Source: Teredinibacter franksiae (GTDB lineage Bacteria; Pseudomonadota; Gammaproteobacteria; Pseudomonadales; Cellvibrionaceae). Taken from it: a DNA stretch of 64,000 bases. The notes under the pieces were generated by a model. That model saw nothing but the letters and a program-made list of their open reading frames with translations, made no database searches and was not told the origin of the DNA. Within the stretch, counting starts at the first letter, position 1. Every line of letters begins with the position of its first letter. A program made the translations under genes and the position numbers. Below, in pieces: positions 46,484 through 55,504 of the stretch. The stretch is from NCBI RefSeq assembly GCF_014218805.1, contig NZ_JACJUV010000001.1, positions 1,872,501-1,936,500 on the forward strand. The letters are read 5' to 3'.

Positions 46484-47110
46484 TTATTTAGAAGCTAGCC
46501 CACCCTCACCCCACTTAGGCAATAGCGTGTGTGGCAACTGTAATTGATCAAGTATTCGCGCGACAATAAAATCGACCAAATCCTCCAATCCTTCTGGGTT
46601 TTGATAAAACCCCGGGCTGGCGGGCAATATAACCGCGCCCATCTGGGTGAGGCTCAACATGTTTTTTAGATGGATTTCGGAATAAGGCGTTTCCCGTGGC
46701 ACCAATATAAGTTGGCGCCGCTCCTTCAGCGCCACATCCGCAGCGCGTTCGATGAGGTTGTTACTTGCACCCGAAGCAATAGCGGACAATGTGCCGCCAG
46801 ACGCAGGGCAAATAACCATAGACGCCGGAGAACTTGAACCCGACGCCACTGGCGCCATCCAATCCTCCTTTGCGAACAAATAAAGTTGTCCAGGCTGGGC
46901 GTTATATAACTGTGAGAAAAAAAGCTGTAGTGCTTTTTCATCACCCGCGGGTAGCGCTAGGTTTGTTTCGGTTTCAATAACCACGCGTGCCGCCCCCGAC
47001 ACCATAAGGTACACCCGGCAGTTTTGTGCAAGAAGTACCTGCAGTAGGCGCAGACCATATTGCGCACCCGAGGCGCCGGTGATGGCCAGCGTAATCGTAC
47101 TATTAAACAT
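46484..47110 (-). CDS. ubiX: Flavin prenyltransferase UbiX
   Basis: A 208-residue flavoprotein that makes prenylated FMN, the cofactor of UbiD decarboxylases in ubiquinone synthesis. The N-terminus ITGASGAQYGLRLLQVL is the flavin-binding signature. MVICPASGGTLSAIASGASNNLIERAADVALKERRQLILVPRETP and ASPGFYQNPEGLEDLVDFIVARILDQL are characteristic. It lies 18 bases downstream of mpl, a common gammaproteobacterial pairing. Confidence 0.96.
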   Translation of the reverse strand: MFNSTITLAITGASGAQYGLRLLQVLLAQNCRVYLMVSGAARVVIETETNLALPAGDEKALQLFFSQLYNAQPGQLYLFAKEDWMAPVASGSSSPASMVICPASGGTLSAIASGASNNLIERAADVALKERRQLILVPRETPYSEIHLKNMLSLTQMGAVILPASPGFYQNPEGLEDLVDFIVARILDQLQLPHTLLPKWGEGGLASK

Positions 47111-47128
47111 TTTTTAGGGGCTTCCCGC

Positions 47129-48508
47129 TTAATTGATGTGCCGCTCACGTAAAACACTGATGAGCTCTTGGTGAACACCTGCAAACCCACCGTTGCTCAT
47201 CACCACAATATGCAGCGGTTTTGTATAGTCTGTTACAGCGGCTGCAACAGAACAAATTATATCGTCCGTAGCGCTGAAAACCTTAGACGTGTGTGTAGCT
47301 TTCAACGCCTCCTGCAATGACCAATCCATTGCCGAAGGCTGAAACCAAAGGCAATGATCGGCGCAGGCCACCGCTTCTGCCAGCAAATGACGGTGTACAC
47401 CCTGCTTCATGGTATTGGAGCGCGGCTCGATAATCGCCAAAATATTTTCGCTGCCTACATTCGCCCGCAAGCCCTCTAACGTCGATTGAATAGCCGTGGG
47501 GTGATGCGCAAAATCGTCATATACCCTTATAGCTCCAATTTCGGCCAGCAGCTCCATTCGGCGCTTTACACCTTTAAATGCACACAAGGCTTCACACGCA
47601 AGCTCGGGCAACACCCCCACATGGCGAGCTGCGGCCACAGCCGCAACGGCATTTTGTACATTATGGCGCCCTGTTAAGCGCCATTGAATACGTCCACTTG
47701 CCTGATTTGGATCAGGGCCTTTCAACTCAAAACACGCGCCATCCGCACTAGCGCTGAGGACCTGCCAATCGGCTCCGTCGCCACCAAACGTCTGACGCTC
47801 ACTCCAACAACCTTTGTCCAAAACCTGCTCTACAGCGGGTAAATTCCGAGGATAAATAATGAGGCCATTGCCAGGAACTGTGCGCACCAAGTGGTGAAAT
47901 TGTGTTTGGATCGCCGCCAAGTCCGCAAATATGTCGGCATGATCAAATTCAAGGTTGTTCACCACTAAGGTATTCGGCCGGTAATGAACAAATTTAGAGC
48001 GTTTATCGAAAAAGGCTGTGTCGTATTCATCTGCCTCAATAACAAAAAAATCGCTTTCTCCCAGTCGAGCTGAACAGGGAAAATTACCGGGAACACCGCC
48101 GATAAGATAGCCGGGGCTCATCCCGGCATATTCCAGTATCCAAGCGAGCATTGTAGCGGTTGTTGTTTTACCGTGTGTACCAGAGACCGCCAATGTCCAA
48201 CGCCCCTGTAGGATATTATCAGACAACCATTGCGGCCCAGAGATATAGGGGCAGCCCGCATCAAGAATGGCCTCCATCAACGGGTTGCCGCGAGAGACAA
48301 CATTGCCTATAACAAAAAGGTCGGGGCTTAGCTTTAATTGATCGCGGGAAAAACCTTCAATCAGCTCTATTCCCGCTAGCTGTAACTGAGTACTCATAGG
48401 CGGATAAACGCTAACATCGGCACCTGTCACCCGGTGACCAGCGGCTCTCGCAAGCTGCGCCAAAGACCCCATAAAAGTCCCACAAATCCCAAGAATATGT
48501 ATATGCAT
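47129..48508 (-). CDS. mpl: UDP-MurNAc tripeptide ligase Mpl
   Basis: A 459-residue Mur-ligase-family enzyme that reattaches recycled L-Ala-gamma-D-Glu-meso-DAP to UDP-MurNAc. The N-terminus HIHILGICGTFMGSLAQLARAAGHRVTG is the Mpl opening. The ATP loop is SGTHGKTTTATML, followed by ADEYDTAFFDKRSKFVHYRP. Length matches E. coli Mpl (457). It feeds cell-wall recycling in the cytoplasm and is transcribed before ubiX. Confidence 0.97.
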   Translation of the reverse strand: MHIHILGICGTFMGSLAQLARAAGHRVTGADVSVYPPMSTQLQLAGIELIEGFSRDQLKLSPDLFVIGNVVSRGNPLMEAILDAGCPYISGPQWLSDNILQGRWTLAVSGTHGKTTTATMLAWILEYAGMSPGYLIGGVPGNFPCSARLGESDFFVIEADEYDTAFFDKRSKFVHYRPNTLVVNNLEFDHADIFADLAAIQTQFHHLVRTVPGNGLIIYPRNLPAVEQVLDKGCWSERQTFGGDGADWQVLSASADGACFELKGPDPNQASGRIQWRLTGRHNVQNAVAAVAAARHVGVLPELACEALCAFKGVKRRMELLAEIGAIRVYDDFAHHPTAIQSTLEGLRANVGSENILAIIEPRSNTMKQGVHRHLLAEAVACADHCLWFQPSAMDWSLQEALKATHTSKVFSATDDIICSVAAAVTDYTKPLHIVVMSNGGFAGVHQELISVLRERHIN

Positions 48509-48840
48509 AAAAGGTTACTAATTACCTAGATTATATAAGATAAGGTCAAACCGTTACCGATCGCCCGTGCGATCAACGAATAGATTTCGCCACCGCTTAA
48601 TCATCTCAAAGAAAAAAATTAGTCTAAGCCCAGACGCGCTAAAGAACAAAATATTATTACCTTTAGGAATAGACCGTTTTTCATGCTATTTAAGCAGCAA
48701 AAGCGCTCTACTTCACACCAATTATTCTAACTTCATCACATTTTGCTTCTTATACTTGCTGTTACTCCTCCGAAGAACTCCCATTGCGGTAGCGGGGCGA
48801 GTCATCAAGTTGTTGTAGATTAAAATGGGAAGTGATGTAT
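48509..48840. other. Divergent intergenic region, mpl / small DUF6316-like gene
   Basis: About 330 bases between divergent genes. An open frame at 48567-48818 has no ribosome-binding site and no protein-like pattern, so I leave it out. Promoters for both genes are expected here; none is convincing. Confidence 0.5.
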
Positions 48841-49089
48841 ATGCTAGTTAGAGAAGGCGAAGTCCACGAGAAAGTTTGGTACCGATCAGAGCGTTTTTTT
48901 TGTGCCGACGGTCAATGGTTTTTTTCCACCCGCGAGGGAGATGATATTGGCCCGTATAGCTCGCGCCTTTCTGCTGCAAACGGACTGCAGCTATACGTCC
49001 ACTATATGGAAGAAAATCCAGAGCAAGGCCAAGAATACGCCAGAAAAATTGCCAAACAAGGGCTATGGGCAACAACTCTTTGGCACTAA
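48841..49089 (+). CDS. DUF6316-like small protein
   Basis: About 82 residues from the ATG at 48841, nine bases after GGGAAG; a GTG at 48832 and an ATG at 48835 are alternatives. The sequence has a compact, aromatic-rich core: VWYRSERFFCADGQWFFSTREG followed by DDIGPYSSRLSAANGLQLYV. This resembles the DUF6316 family of small gammaproteobacterial proteins; the family name is from memory and unverified. Function is unknown. It lies between mpl and the hybrid kinase, on the opposite strand from both. Confidence 0.75.
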   Translation: MLVREGEVHEKVWYRSERFFCADGQWFFSTREGDDIGPYSSRLSAANGLQLYVHYMEENPEQGQEYARKIAKQGLWATTLWH

Positions 49090-49199
49090 ACGTTTGGTTC
49101 TATATCTTTGCCCAAAACCCAGTAACGCCTCTCCCGTTTAAAATTTATGCCGCCTCTATCGGTGCGTCAATCATTTTACTCGTTCGAAGCGTCGCTTGC

Positions 49200-52163
49200 T
49201 TAACTCAGTGCAGGGGCACGCGGAAGATGCGTTTTGATCGCTGTCACCAGCGCCTCTTGATCTACCGGTTTTGTTACTACATCGTCTATACCGCAGGACA
49301 GTAGCTCGGAAATTTCACCCTGCGTAATGCCAGCTGTAATCGCCACAATCGGTGTAGCCTTGTAACGCTTTGTCGCCCTTAATCGTCGGGCTACCTCCTT
49401 ACCGTCGAGGTCAGGCAGGTGAATATCCAGCAGGATCAAACTGTAGTTTATCTGCAATACTTTTGTTAACGCCGCTCTTCCGCTGGTAACACAATCGTGT
49501 TTAAAATTTGAGTCGACCAATATCCAATCAATGAGCTCTGAGCTATCGGGTGAATCTTCGACAACCAATATACGCACGTCGTCCGCCACATCACTATCGC
49601 CAACCCCCTCAATCAAAGGCTCGAGCATCACTTGCTTCTCATTTTGCTTCAAGCTGCGATTAAGCGCTTCTATTCTCATAAGACTAGTTTTTACCCGTCT
49701 ACGCATAGTGAAAGCGGCAGCGAATATTTCGATAACCGACGGCGTTATCGCGCGAACCTCCTCTTGCACCTCACTACTAAAAACAATTTTTCGCTGGTTG
49801 CCCGCACCATTGTAGAGCACCTGCGGTATCCGCCGCGACTGCTCATCATTATTCAACGAAACCATCAAGCGCGTTGTTTCTACAGCCAAATTACCGAGAT
49901 TTATCACAAGTAAGTCGGGAATTAAATTCGATAACTGCTCCAGAGCAAGCGCCGTCGAATCAACAAATTCAGGCTCGATGCCAAAACCAGAAAACTCGTT
50001 ATGCAACTGCGCTATGTGGCTAGGGGATGCCCCCACTACCAGCACGCTGGAAATATCTCGACTACCTAAGCGATACAGTTTTTCTTTCAGTACCGGCGTT
50101 GCATCCAACTTTTTCTGGAACAGATCGGCGCCCTCCATCAACACCTGCTTCTCCAGCACTTTATTCCCGCAAACCCCAACTTTGGGTATGTCTGCGAGTA
50201 AATTACGCTCATACATACTTCTAAGTAACTGTAACGGGTCGATACCACCACGATCACACTCGAAGAAGATCACATCAGGCATTAACTCCTCGCAGCGCTC
50301 GAAAAACACCTTCAGCCGTTTTTCTGCACAGACCCAGACACCCTCGTCGATAAATAATTTCTCCAACTCAGTTTCGACGCCTTCACTATCACCAAAATAG
50401 GCAATCGCAAAACCCTTTCGATCCCAATGCCCTTCGGAAACAAGGTTTACTTCCGATACGTCTGCCCCAATAGGGAGAAACAAACGGAACTCACTGCCAA
50501 CACCGTAGGTACTTTCAAACTCAATATACCCGCCTAACAAACTGGCAAGCTTGGCGGTAATCATTAGCCCGAGGCCGGTTCCTTCGATGCCACTTTTTTG
50601 AACCTCTTCTGCTCGACCAAACTCCGTAAACAGGTGGTTTTTTTCAGTTTCAGCAATACCAATGCCAGTATCTTTTACTACGAATTTTACTGACTTACCC
50701 AAAGGCCCAGATTTTTGCTGCTCTACGAAAAGAGTAACCGACCCACTGTGGGTATATTTAATAGCATTGGACCCTAGATTAAGCAACATTTGCCGAAGTT
50801 TGGTTTTATCGCTAGTGATGGACAAATTACGCGCGTAACTCACCAACGTAAAGTCCAGAGATTTTGCTTCCGCCGCTGGAAGTAACTCTGACATAACGTC
50901 CTGAACCACATCACCCAGACTAAATAGCTCCGCATGGATTGACATACGTCCAGCATCCATCTTGGATAAATCCAAGATATTATTCATCAGCCCCTGCAGG
51001 TGCGTTCCATTGCGGGTAATGGCCTCCACCGCTCGCACACCACGCTTAGCCTTTTCCTCACCCAGCTCTTTCAGTAACACCCGACTAAAACCAATAATTG
51101 AATTCAGCGGCGTACGTAATTCATGGGACATGCTCGCTAAGAATTCTGACTTATAGCGATTGGAACGCTCCAACCCTTTGTTGGTTCTGGTGAGCTGCAA
51201 TGTACGCTCCTCCAGCTCACGATAGGTTTGGTGCAGCTGCGCCGTTTTAAGTCGGTCCTTTTGATAGGTTATGTAGTAATCGAGCAACAAACCTATAAAA
51301 GGCACAACGTAGGTCAACACTTTAAGCAGGTGTGCGGCAAAAAAATGGCCGTCAAACAGTGTCGAAGACCCTAGTACCATATGCATTTCAACGGCAACGG
51401 CTGGCAGCATGCTAAGGATTAGCGCATCGGCAAAAACACTGGGGTACAATTTTCTAAACCGTGGAAAAACGAAAGCCCCACAAAATATATAGATAACCAG
51501 CGGAATGGTATCCAGTGGACGCTTTATCAAATCATCCGGATAGATGGTGTGCGGAATCTGGTCAGTGCTAATACACCACTGAACCACCAAGTACCCAAGA
51601 ATTACAAACGCACCGGCAATACCAAGCAATATAGACAGGGCATTTTCATCGTTAGTTCGACCCTTGAGAAATATCAATGACGAAACACCTAACAATAAAA
51701 TCATCGCATTAAAGGTTCGTGCTGCAGCCCAACTAAAGGGCGCCAAAACTGAACTATCTGCCACCGTATCGAGAAGCCGGGAGGACACCATAGAATGGAA
51801 TACATCCATAGACGCTGCACACAGCAACGACAGCCCAATGACTGGCGCCGCAATATTGGTGGAGAGGTTGTATTGACTGAAGGCAAGCAAAGCCGTGAGG
51901 ACAGCCGCAATGATGGCGCTCCACTCTAACAACGTATGAAACTGTGGCCCAGCCATAACTAAATGCAGATTATTCAGGCGATCCTGAGCTGAAAGCAAGG
52001 GTAATTGCTCCAGCGAAGACAAATTCATCTGCACCCCCAAATTCATGCCGAGTGCCATCGCCAGAAAGGGCGCCAACGTTAACGCGACAATCGCAAGTGT
52101 CACCGCCCTCGGGATAACCGGTACTAACGGTGATAATGAATTGCTTTGCCCTGCTGTACTCAA
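49200..52163 (-). CDS. Hybrid sensor histidine kinase with three receiver-like domains
   Basis: A 987-residue protein. The start is a TTG at 52163 with AGGGG five bases upstream. Residues about 20-300 hold roughly eight membrane helices resembling a MASE3 sensor (SMDVFHSMVSS). A coiled coil leads to HisKA with His347 (SHELRTPLNS) and a HATPase with N-box LLNLGSNAIKY and DTGIGI. Three receiver folds follow. The first two (about 583-700 and 705-825) have Glu635 and Asn755 where the phosphoacceptor should be. The last (about 862-980) is complete with Asp913 (LLDIHLPD) and the KP pair. The two middle domains are probably non-phosphorylated. Confidence 0.9.
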   Translation of the reverse strand: MSTAGQSNSLSPLVPVIPRAVTLAIVALTLAPFLAMALGMNLGVQMNLSSLEQLPLLSAQDRLNNLHLVMAGPQFHTLLEWSAIIAAVLTALLAFSQYNLSTNIAAPVIGLSLLCAASMDVFHSMVSSRLLDTVADSSVLAPFSWAAARTFNAMILLLGVSSLIFLKGRTNDENALSILLGIAGAFVILGYLVVQWCISTDQIPHTIYPDDLIKRPLDTIPLVIYIFCGAFVFPRFRKLYPSVFADALILSMLPAVAVEMHMVLGSSTLFDGHFFAAHLLKVLTYVVPFIGLLLDYYITYQKDRLKTAQLHQTYRELEERTLQLTRTNKGLERSNRYKSEFLASMSHELRTPLNSIIGFSRVLLKELGEEKAKRGVRAVEAITRNGTHLQGLMNNILDLSKMDAGRMSIHAELFSLGDVVQDVMSELLPAAEAKSLDFTLVSYARNLSITSDKTKLRQMLLNLGSNAIKYTHSGSVTLFVEQQKSGPLGKSVKFVVKDTGIGIAETEKNHLFTEFGRAEEVQKSGIEGTGLGLMITAKLASLLGGYIEFESTYGVGSEFRLFLPIGADVSEVNLVSEGHWDRKGFAIAYFGDSEGVETELEKLFIDEGVWVCAEKRLKVFFERCEELMPDVIFFECDRGGIDPLQLLRSMYERNLLADIPKVGVCGNKVLEKQVLMEGADLFQKKLDATPVLKEKLYRLGSRDISSVLVVGASPSHIAQLHNEFSGFGIEPEFVDSTALALEQLSNLIPDLLVINLGNLAVETTRLMVSLNNDEQSRRIPQVLYNGAGNQRKIVFSSEVQEEVRAITPSVIEIFAAAFTMRRRVKTSLMRIEALNRSLKQNEKQVMLEPLIEGVGDSDVADDVRILVVEDSPDSSELIDWILVDSNFKHDCVTSGRAALTKVLQINYSLILLDIHLPDLDGKEVARRLRATKRYKATPIVAITAGITQGEISELLSCGIDDVVTKPVDQEALVTAIKTHLPRAPALS

Positions 52164-52612
52164 ATCAACCCCTGATTACTCTGCATATTGCAAACGCGAA
52201 CCTTGCGCATAAGTAATGTGCTCCCTTTTTGATGAACATCAGACGCTCCGACGTCACTTGCCGACCGATTGATGTATTTAATATTTCATTCCCTGCGTTA
52301 CCGCCGCGCGCCTTAGCACAACAACTTAACGCCTAGGCGCTTTAAACTAGGGCTCGACCACCTACGGCATCATGCCACCACCTGCACAACATTCACACAA
52401 CACTTGGTGCGGACGCTAGGAATATGCCCTCCAGCAGCCATCGAAAGCACGATTGTTCGCAACATTTCGTATGTTACAATCGCGCCCACCCGGCACGCCT
52501 CGCTTCCACATGAAACTAAGGCTGAGACCAGGTCAGACTGCGGCAACAATAAGCCACTGCACTTATAACTATAGATATTAGATTTAAATTAGTAAGGTAA
52601 GGTTAGAACAAT
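52164..52612. other. Divergent intergenic region, hybrid kinase / ppa
   Basis: 449 bases with no credible gene. A plausible sigma-70 promoter for ppa lies at 52453-52480 and an AT-rich stretch precedes the ppa start. A CGCCTAGGCG palindrome lies near 52331. Confidence 0.5.
52453..52480 (+). promoter_or_regulatory. Candidate sigma-70 promoter of ppa
   Basis: TTGTTC (52453-52458) and TACAAT (52475-52480) are separated by 16 bases and lie about 130 bases upstream of the ppa ATG. This is a match by eye only. Confidence 0.35.
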
Positions 52613-53161
52613 ATGGGTCTTCACTTAGTACCAACAGGCGAAAATGCGCCGGACGAAATTAATGTTGTCATCGAAATTCCGATGGGCAGCGATCCGGTTA
52701 AATACGAAGTAGATAAAGAATCTGGCGCCATGTTTGTGGATCGCATCCTCGGCACCGCCATGCACTACCCAGCCAATTACGGCTATATCCCGCACACACT
52801 AGCTGACGACGGCGACCCCGCTGACGTTTTGGTGTACATGAACCGCCCGTTACTCCCAGGCTCCGTGGTCACCTGCCGCCCTCTGGGGGTACTGCAAATG
52901 ACGGATGAATCGGGCATTGATGCTAAAATTCTAGCGGTTCCAGTGAGCAGTATTACCAAATATTACGACGATATTGAGTCACTCGCCGACCTATCAAAAA
53001 TCAAAGTTGATCGTATTGCCCACTTTTTTGAGCACTACAAAGACTTAGAAGAGGGTAAATGGGTGAAGCTAGACGGCTGGGCAGACGCCGACGTTGCAAA
53101 ACAAGAAATTCTCAACTCTATCGAGAACTACAAAAAACTGCCCAAGGCACCCCGCTTCTAA
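52613..53161 (+). CDS. ppa: Inorganic pyrophosphatase (family I)
   Basis: A 182-residue soluble enzyme (E. coli 176) that hydrolyses pyrophosphate and so drives biosynthesis. The metal-binding centre [10 protein letters not shown] (D-G-D-P-x-D-V) is intact, preceded by [14 protein letters not shown] and followed by [20 protein letters not shown]. An AAGGT ribosome-binding site precedes the ATG. It ends 19 bases from a convergent gene. Confidence 0.98.
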   Translation: MGLHLVPTGENAPDEINVVIEIPMGSDPVKYEVDKESGAMFVDRILGTAMHYPANYGYIPHTLADDGDPADVLVYMNRPLLPGSVVTCRPLGVLQMTDESGIDAKILAVPVSSITKYYDDIESLADLSKIKVDRIAHFFEHYKDLEEGKWVKLDGWADADVAKQEILNSIENYKKLPKAPRF

Positions 53162-53179
53162 CGATCAATGGCAACGCGA

Positions 53180-54142
53180 TCAGCCATCCTCCAGCGAGAT
53201 TCCACTCACATCCGGCGCTGGAGGTGGTGCGGGTTTCGGCGACGCCAGGTTTCCACCTGGTTCAGCCAAGCTTATAGCGGTAATATCCACCTCTACCGGC
53301 TCAACCGTTTTGCGCTCTTCGGGCTTTAGTACATCAGCCCCAGCCTCGGCCAAATCAAACCCACTTAAATCAAGCGCCAAGGCGTCGTCCTGGCGGTATT
53401 CCGTCGGCTCCAAAAGATTGCCGCTGGCGGCCTTTATGCTCAAACCCGACGTATCCACTACAACAGCCGCCACCTGACTGTGCTCTTCCGGCTTTAACAG
53501 ATCGGCACCCACAGGCGCCAAGGTAAATGCAGCTCCCAATTCTTCCACATGCGGCAGTGGCGACGGCTCAGTCACTGGCACTGCAGCCGGGGCCTCGCCA
53601 TCGGCAGGCTCAATAGTGGCGGTTACCTGCGGCACAGCCGCCATGTGCACCGAGGCGGGAGAAGTTCCAGGAATAGCGCCAAGGTCAGTTCCGGCACCGG
53701 GTATTGTACCCAGGCTTTTGTCTGCTGTAGATTCAACAGCGGGCACAGTAAAAGCCGCTTTGCCCGCAGGCTTCACTGGAGTACTGGTTTGCATCTCGAC
53801 ATCAACCAAAGCCCCCGCTTTTTTAATTGCAACCCGATATTTAGTCGCCACATCCAACGTAAGGCCACGCTTAAGCACTACGGGTTTACCCGTAAAAAGA
53901 GCCTCCACTTTTGCGGAATCAATTTTAAACAATTGCCCCAAATTGCGTTTCGCTTCGGCTGGCTCGACGCTTTTCGCCAATACACCACGAAATATCAAAT
54001 TATATTTTTCATCGTCTTCAGGAGGCATAAACTTTCTCGCTTTTATAACCGTTACAGAAGGTTCAACAAGGCTTGGTTCTAAGCCAGCTAAGGGCCCAAC
54101 TAACCTGTCCGCAAATTCTGGCATGTAAGTAATATCGCACAT
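53180..54142 (-). CDS. Unknown repeat protein with N-terminal alpha/beta domain
   Basis: About 320 residues from the ATG at 54142 (MCDITYMPEF). The only longer start is a TTG at 54208. No ribosome-binding site is evident. Residues about 35-105 form a small domain (YNLIFRGVLAKSV, RNLGQLFKIDSAKVEALFTGKPVVLKRGL, then KYRVAIKKAGALVDVE) that recurs at the N-terminus of other proteobacterial proteins of unknown role. A low-complexity Pro/Ala region follows. The last 120 residues contain about four degenerate repeats of 28-35 residues with core (V/L)D.SG.S...(A/G)..LL.P.E. No signal peptide or membrane helix is seen. Confidence 0.7.
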   Translation of the reverse strand: MCDITYMPEFADRLVGPLAGLEPSLVEPSVTVIKARKFMPPEDDEKYNLIFRGVLAKSVEPAEAKRNLGQLFKIDSAKVEALFTGKPVVLKRGLTLDVATKYRVAIKKAGALVDVEMQTSTPVKPAGKAAFTVPAVESTADKSLGTIPGAGTDLGAIPGTSPASVHMAAVPQVTATIEPADGEAPAAVPVTEPSPLPHVEELGAAFTLAPVGADLLKPEEHSQVAAVVVDTSGLSIKAASGNLLEPTEYRQDDALALDLSGFDLAEAGADVLKPEERKTVEPVEVDITAISLAEPGGNLASPKPAPPPAPDVSGISLEDG

Positions 54143-54245
54143 ACTTTGGCGCCGGAGACTGCTGGCGAATAAGCTAAATACTATCCATACTAGTTCTACG
54201 AGCCCCAAAAAAATAATGCATTTTTTTGATTTCCCCGGGCAGGCT

Positions 54246-54292
54246 CAACACACGCAACACACAACACAACACAACACAACACACGCAACACA
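54246..54292. repeat. CA-rich tandem repeat flanked by a direct repeat
   Basis: Two identical 16-base copies of CAACACACGCAACACA lie at 54246-54261 and 54277-54292, separated by a run of about four perfect ACAAC pentamers (54261-54280). It lies in the divergent promoter region of the flanking genes. Confidence 0.85.
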
Positions 54293-54355
54293 AGAGTACA
54301 ACAAGAACGATCCTGAGAATTGATTTGCCTGTTCAGTACCTGAGATGTAGTAATT

Positions 54356-54700
54356 ATGAACACGGATAGCGAAAAAACAAAATTAAATGCAGGAGCCACC
54401 GCTCAGCCGAATAACGCTGTTACTAACGACACCCTTGAAAAAGCGATTACCACAGAAGCCGATAAATTAATTGTCATTGGACAACAGCGGATACATGTAA
54501 ACGCCGTAACCACAAAAATTCTTGCCGACATCGCCTTTCTCGAAGACAGAATAGCGCGCATGGACTCAATGAAAAACCCCAGCGAAACCGTACTGAATAC
54601 CTATCGAGCCATGCTCACCAGCCGCAAATCAGTACTGAAATGGCTACAGGAGCACAATATGATTGTTTCTGAAACCGCAAAAGACCGCACCGGCACCTAA
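54356..54700 (+). CDS. Small helical protein of unknown function
   Basis: A 114-residue protein rich in charged residues, with two predicted helical segments (ADKLIVIGQQRIHVNAVTTK and LADIAFLEDRIARMDSM) likely to form a coiled coil, followed by a basic helix (TYRAMLTSRKSVLKWLQEH). No signal or membrane segment is seen. I do not recognise the family. The start ATG at 54356 has a weak upstream sequence. It is divergent from the repeat protein and separated from it by the CA-rich repeat. Confidence 0.68.
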   Translation: MNTDSEKTKLNAGATAQPNNAVTNDTLEKAITTEADKLIVIGQQRIHVNAVTTKILADIAFLEDRIARMDSMKNPSETVLNTYRAMLTSRKSVLKWLQEHNMIVSETAKDRTGT

Positions 54701-54847
54701 AAAGCGCTTTCCGCTACAGCAGCCTTAGATTGGATCATTGCAATCTTTGCGTAATCCGCTAACAGCAGCCGTTCTTTACAATTCCACCCCGATCCAACCA
54801 CCCTTGCCGAAAAAAGAAGCCGCTAAAACGCATTCATAAACGCTTTA

Positions 54848-55504
54848 CTAATCAATAACGTGTACGGCCACTTCATCCATATTCCGACAAATATTCCCGC
54901 CCCTAGGGCCCCCAGGTAAATCCGCCTGCGGAACATACTGCACTAGCTGCATACCTGCCGATACCGCTGCCTTATAACCCGACGGCGAATCTTCAATTAC
55001 CCAGCAGCTTTGCGGCGCCACCCCACTTACCTCTGCTGCGTGCAAAAAAAGGTCTGGTGCGGGCTTACCCTGAAGTACATCCTCCCGACTAAAGCGTGAT
55101 ATTTTTTTATCTGATTCAGGGAAAAACTTATCGAGCCCAGTAACCGCAAGGGAATGATTGATTTTTTTGTGCTCTCCATTTGAAGCGACACAAAAAGGGA
55201 TATTCCGCCGCAATAAGCGGCGCAATAATTTTTCAACTCCAGCCACGGGCAGCAGGTCCAAAGTAAAACGCTCACGTGTTGCCGTCGATAAAATCTCGGT
55301 AAAATTTTCGGGCAAAGAAACATCAAAATGCGATTCTATCCAAGTAAAACAGTAGGGCAACGTATGCCCATGAAATTCAGAATAGCAGGCCGCCGCCGAC
55401 ATTCGCACCCCCTGCCGCGCAAGGCACTGCGAAAAAACATCCGCCGCTAAAGTTTCACTGTCGACCAAAACGCCATCGCAATCAAAGATCACCAGCATAA
55501 ACAT
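54848..55504 (-). CDS. HAD-superfamily phosphatase
   Basis: A 218-residue hydrolase starting at the ATG at 55504, one base inside the upstream stop (TGATG). Motif I is VIFDCDGVLVDSE, motif II is FCVASNG, motif III is GKPAPDLFLHAAEVSGV and motif IV is CWVIEDSPSGYKAAVSAGM. It belongs to the phosphoglycolate-phosphatase or beta-phosphoglucomutase-like group; the substrate is unknown. It is translationally coupled to the VanY-like peptidase gene. Confidence 0.9.
   Translation of the reverse strand: MFMLVIFDCDGVLVDSETLAADVFSQCLARQGVRMSAAACYSEFHGHTLPYCFTWIESHFDVSLPENFTEILSTATRERFTLDLLPVAGVEKLLRRLLRRNIPFCVASNGEHKKINHSLAVTGLDKFFPESDKKISRFSREDVLQGKPAPDLFLHAAEVSGVAPQSCWVIEDSPSGYKAAVSAGMQLVQYVPQADLPGGPRGGNICRNMDEVAVHVID

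Noticed and set aside
48567..48818. 83-residue open frame between mpl and the DUF6316-like gene
   Set aside because: No ribosome-binding site, no domain, and composition typical of non-coding AT-rich sequence.
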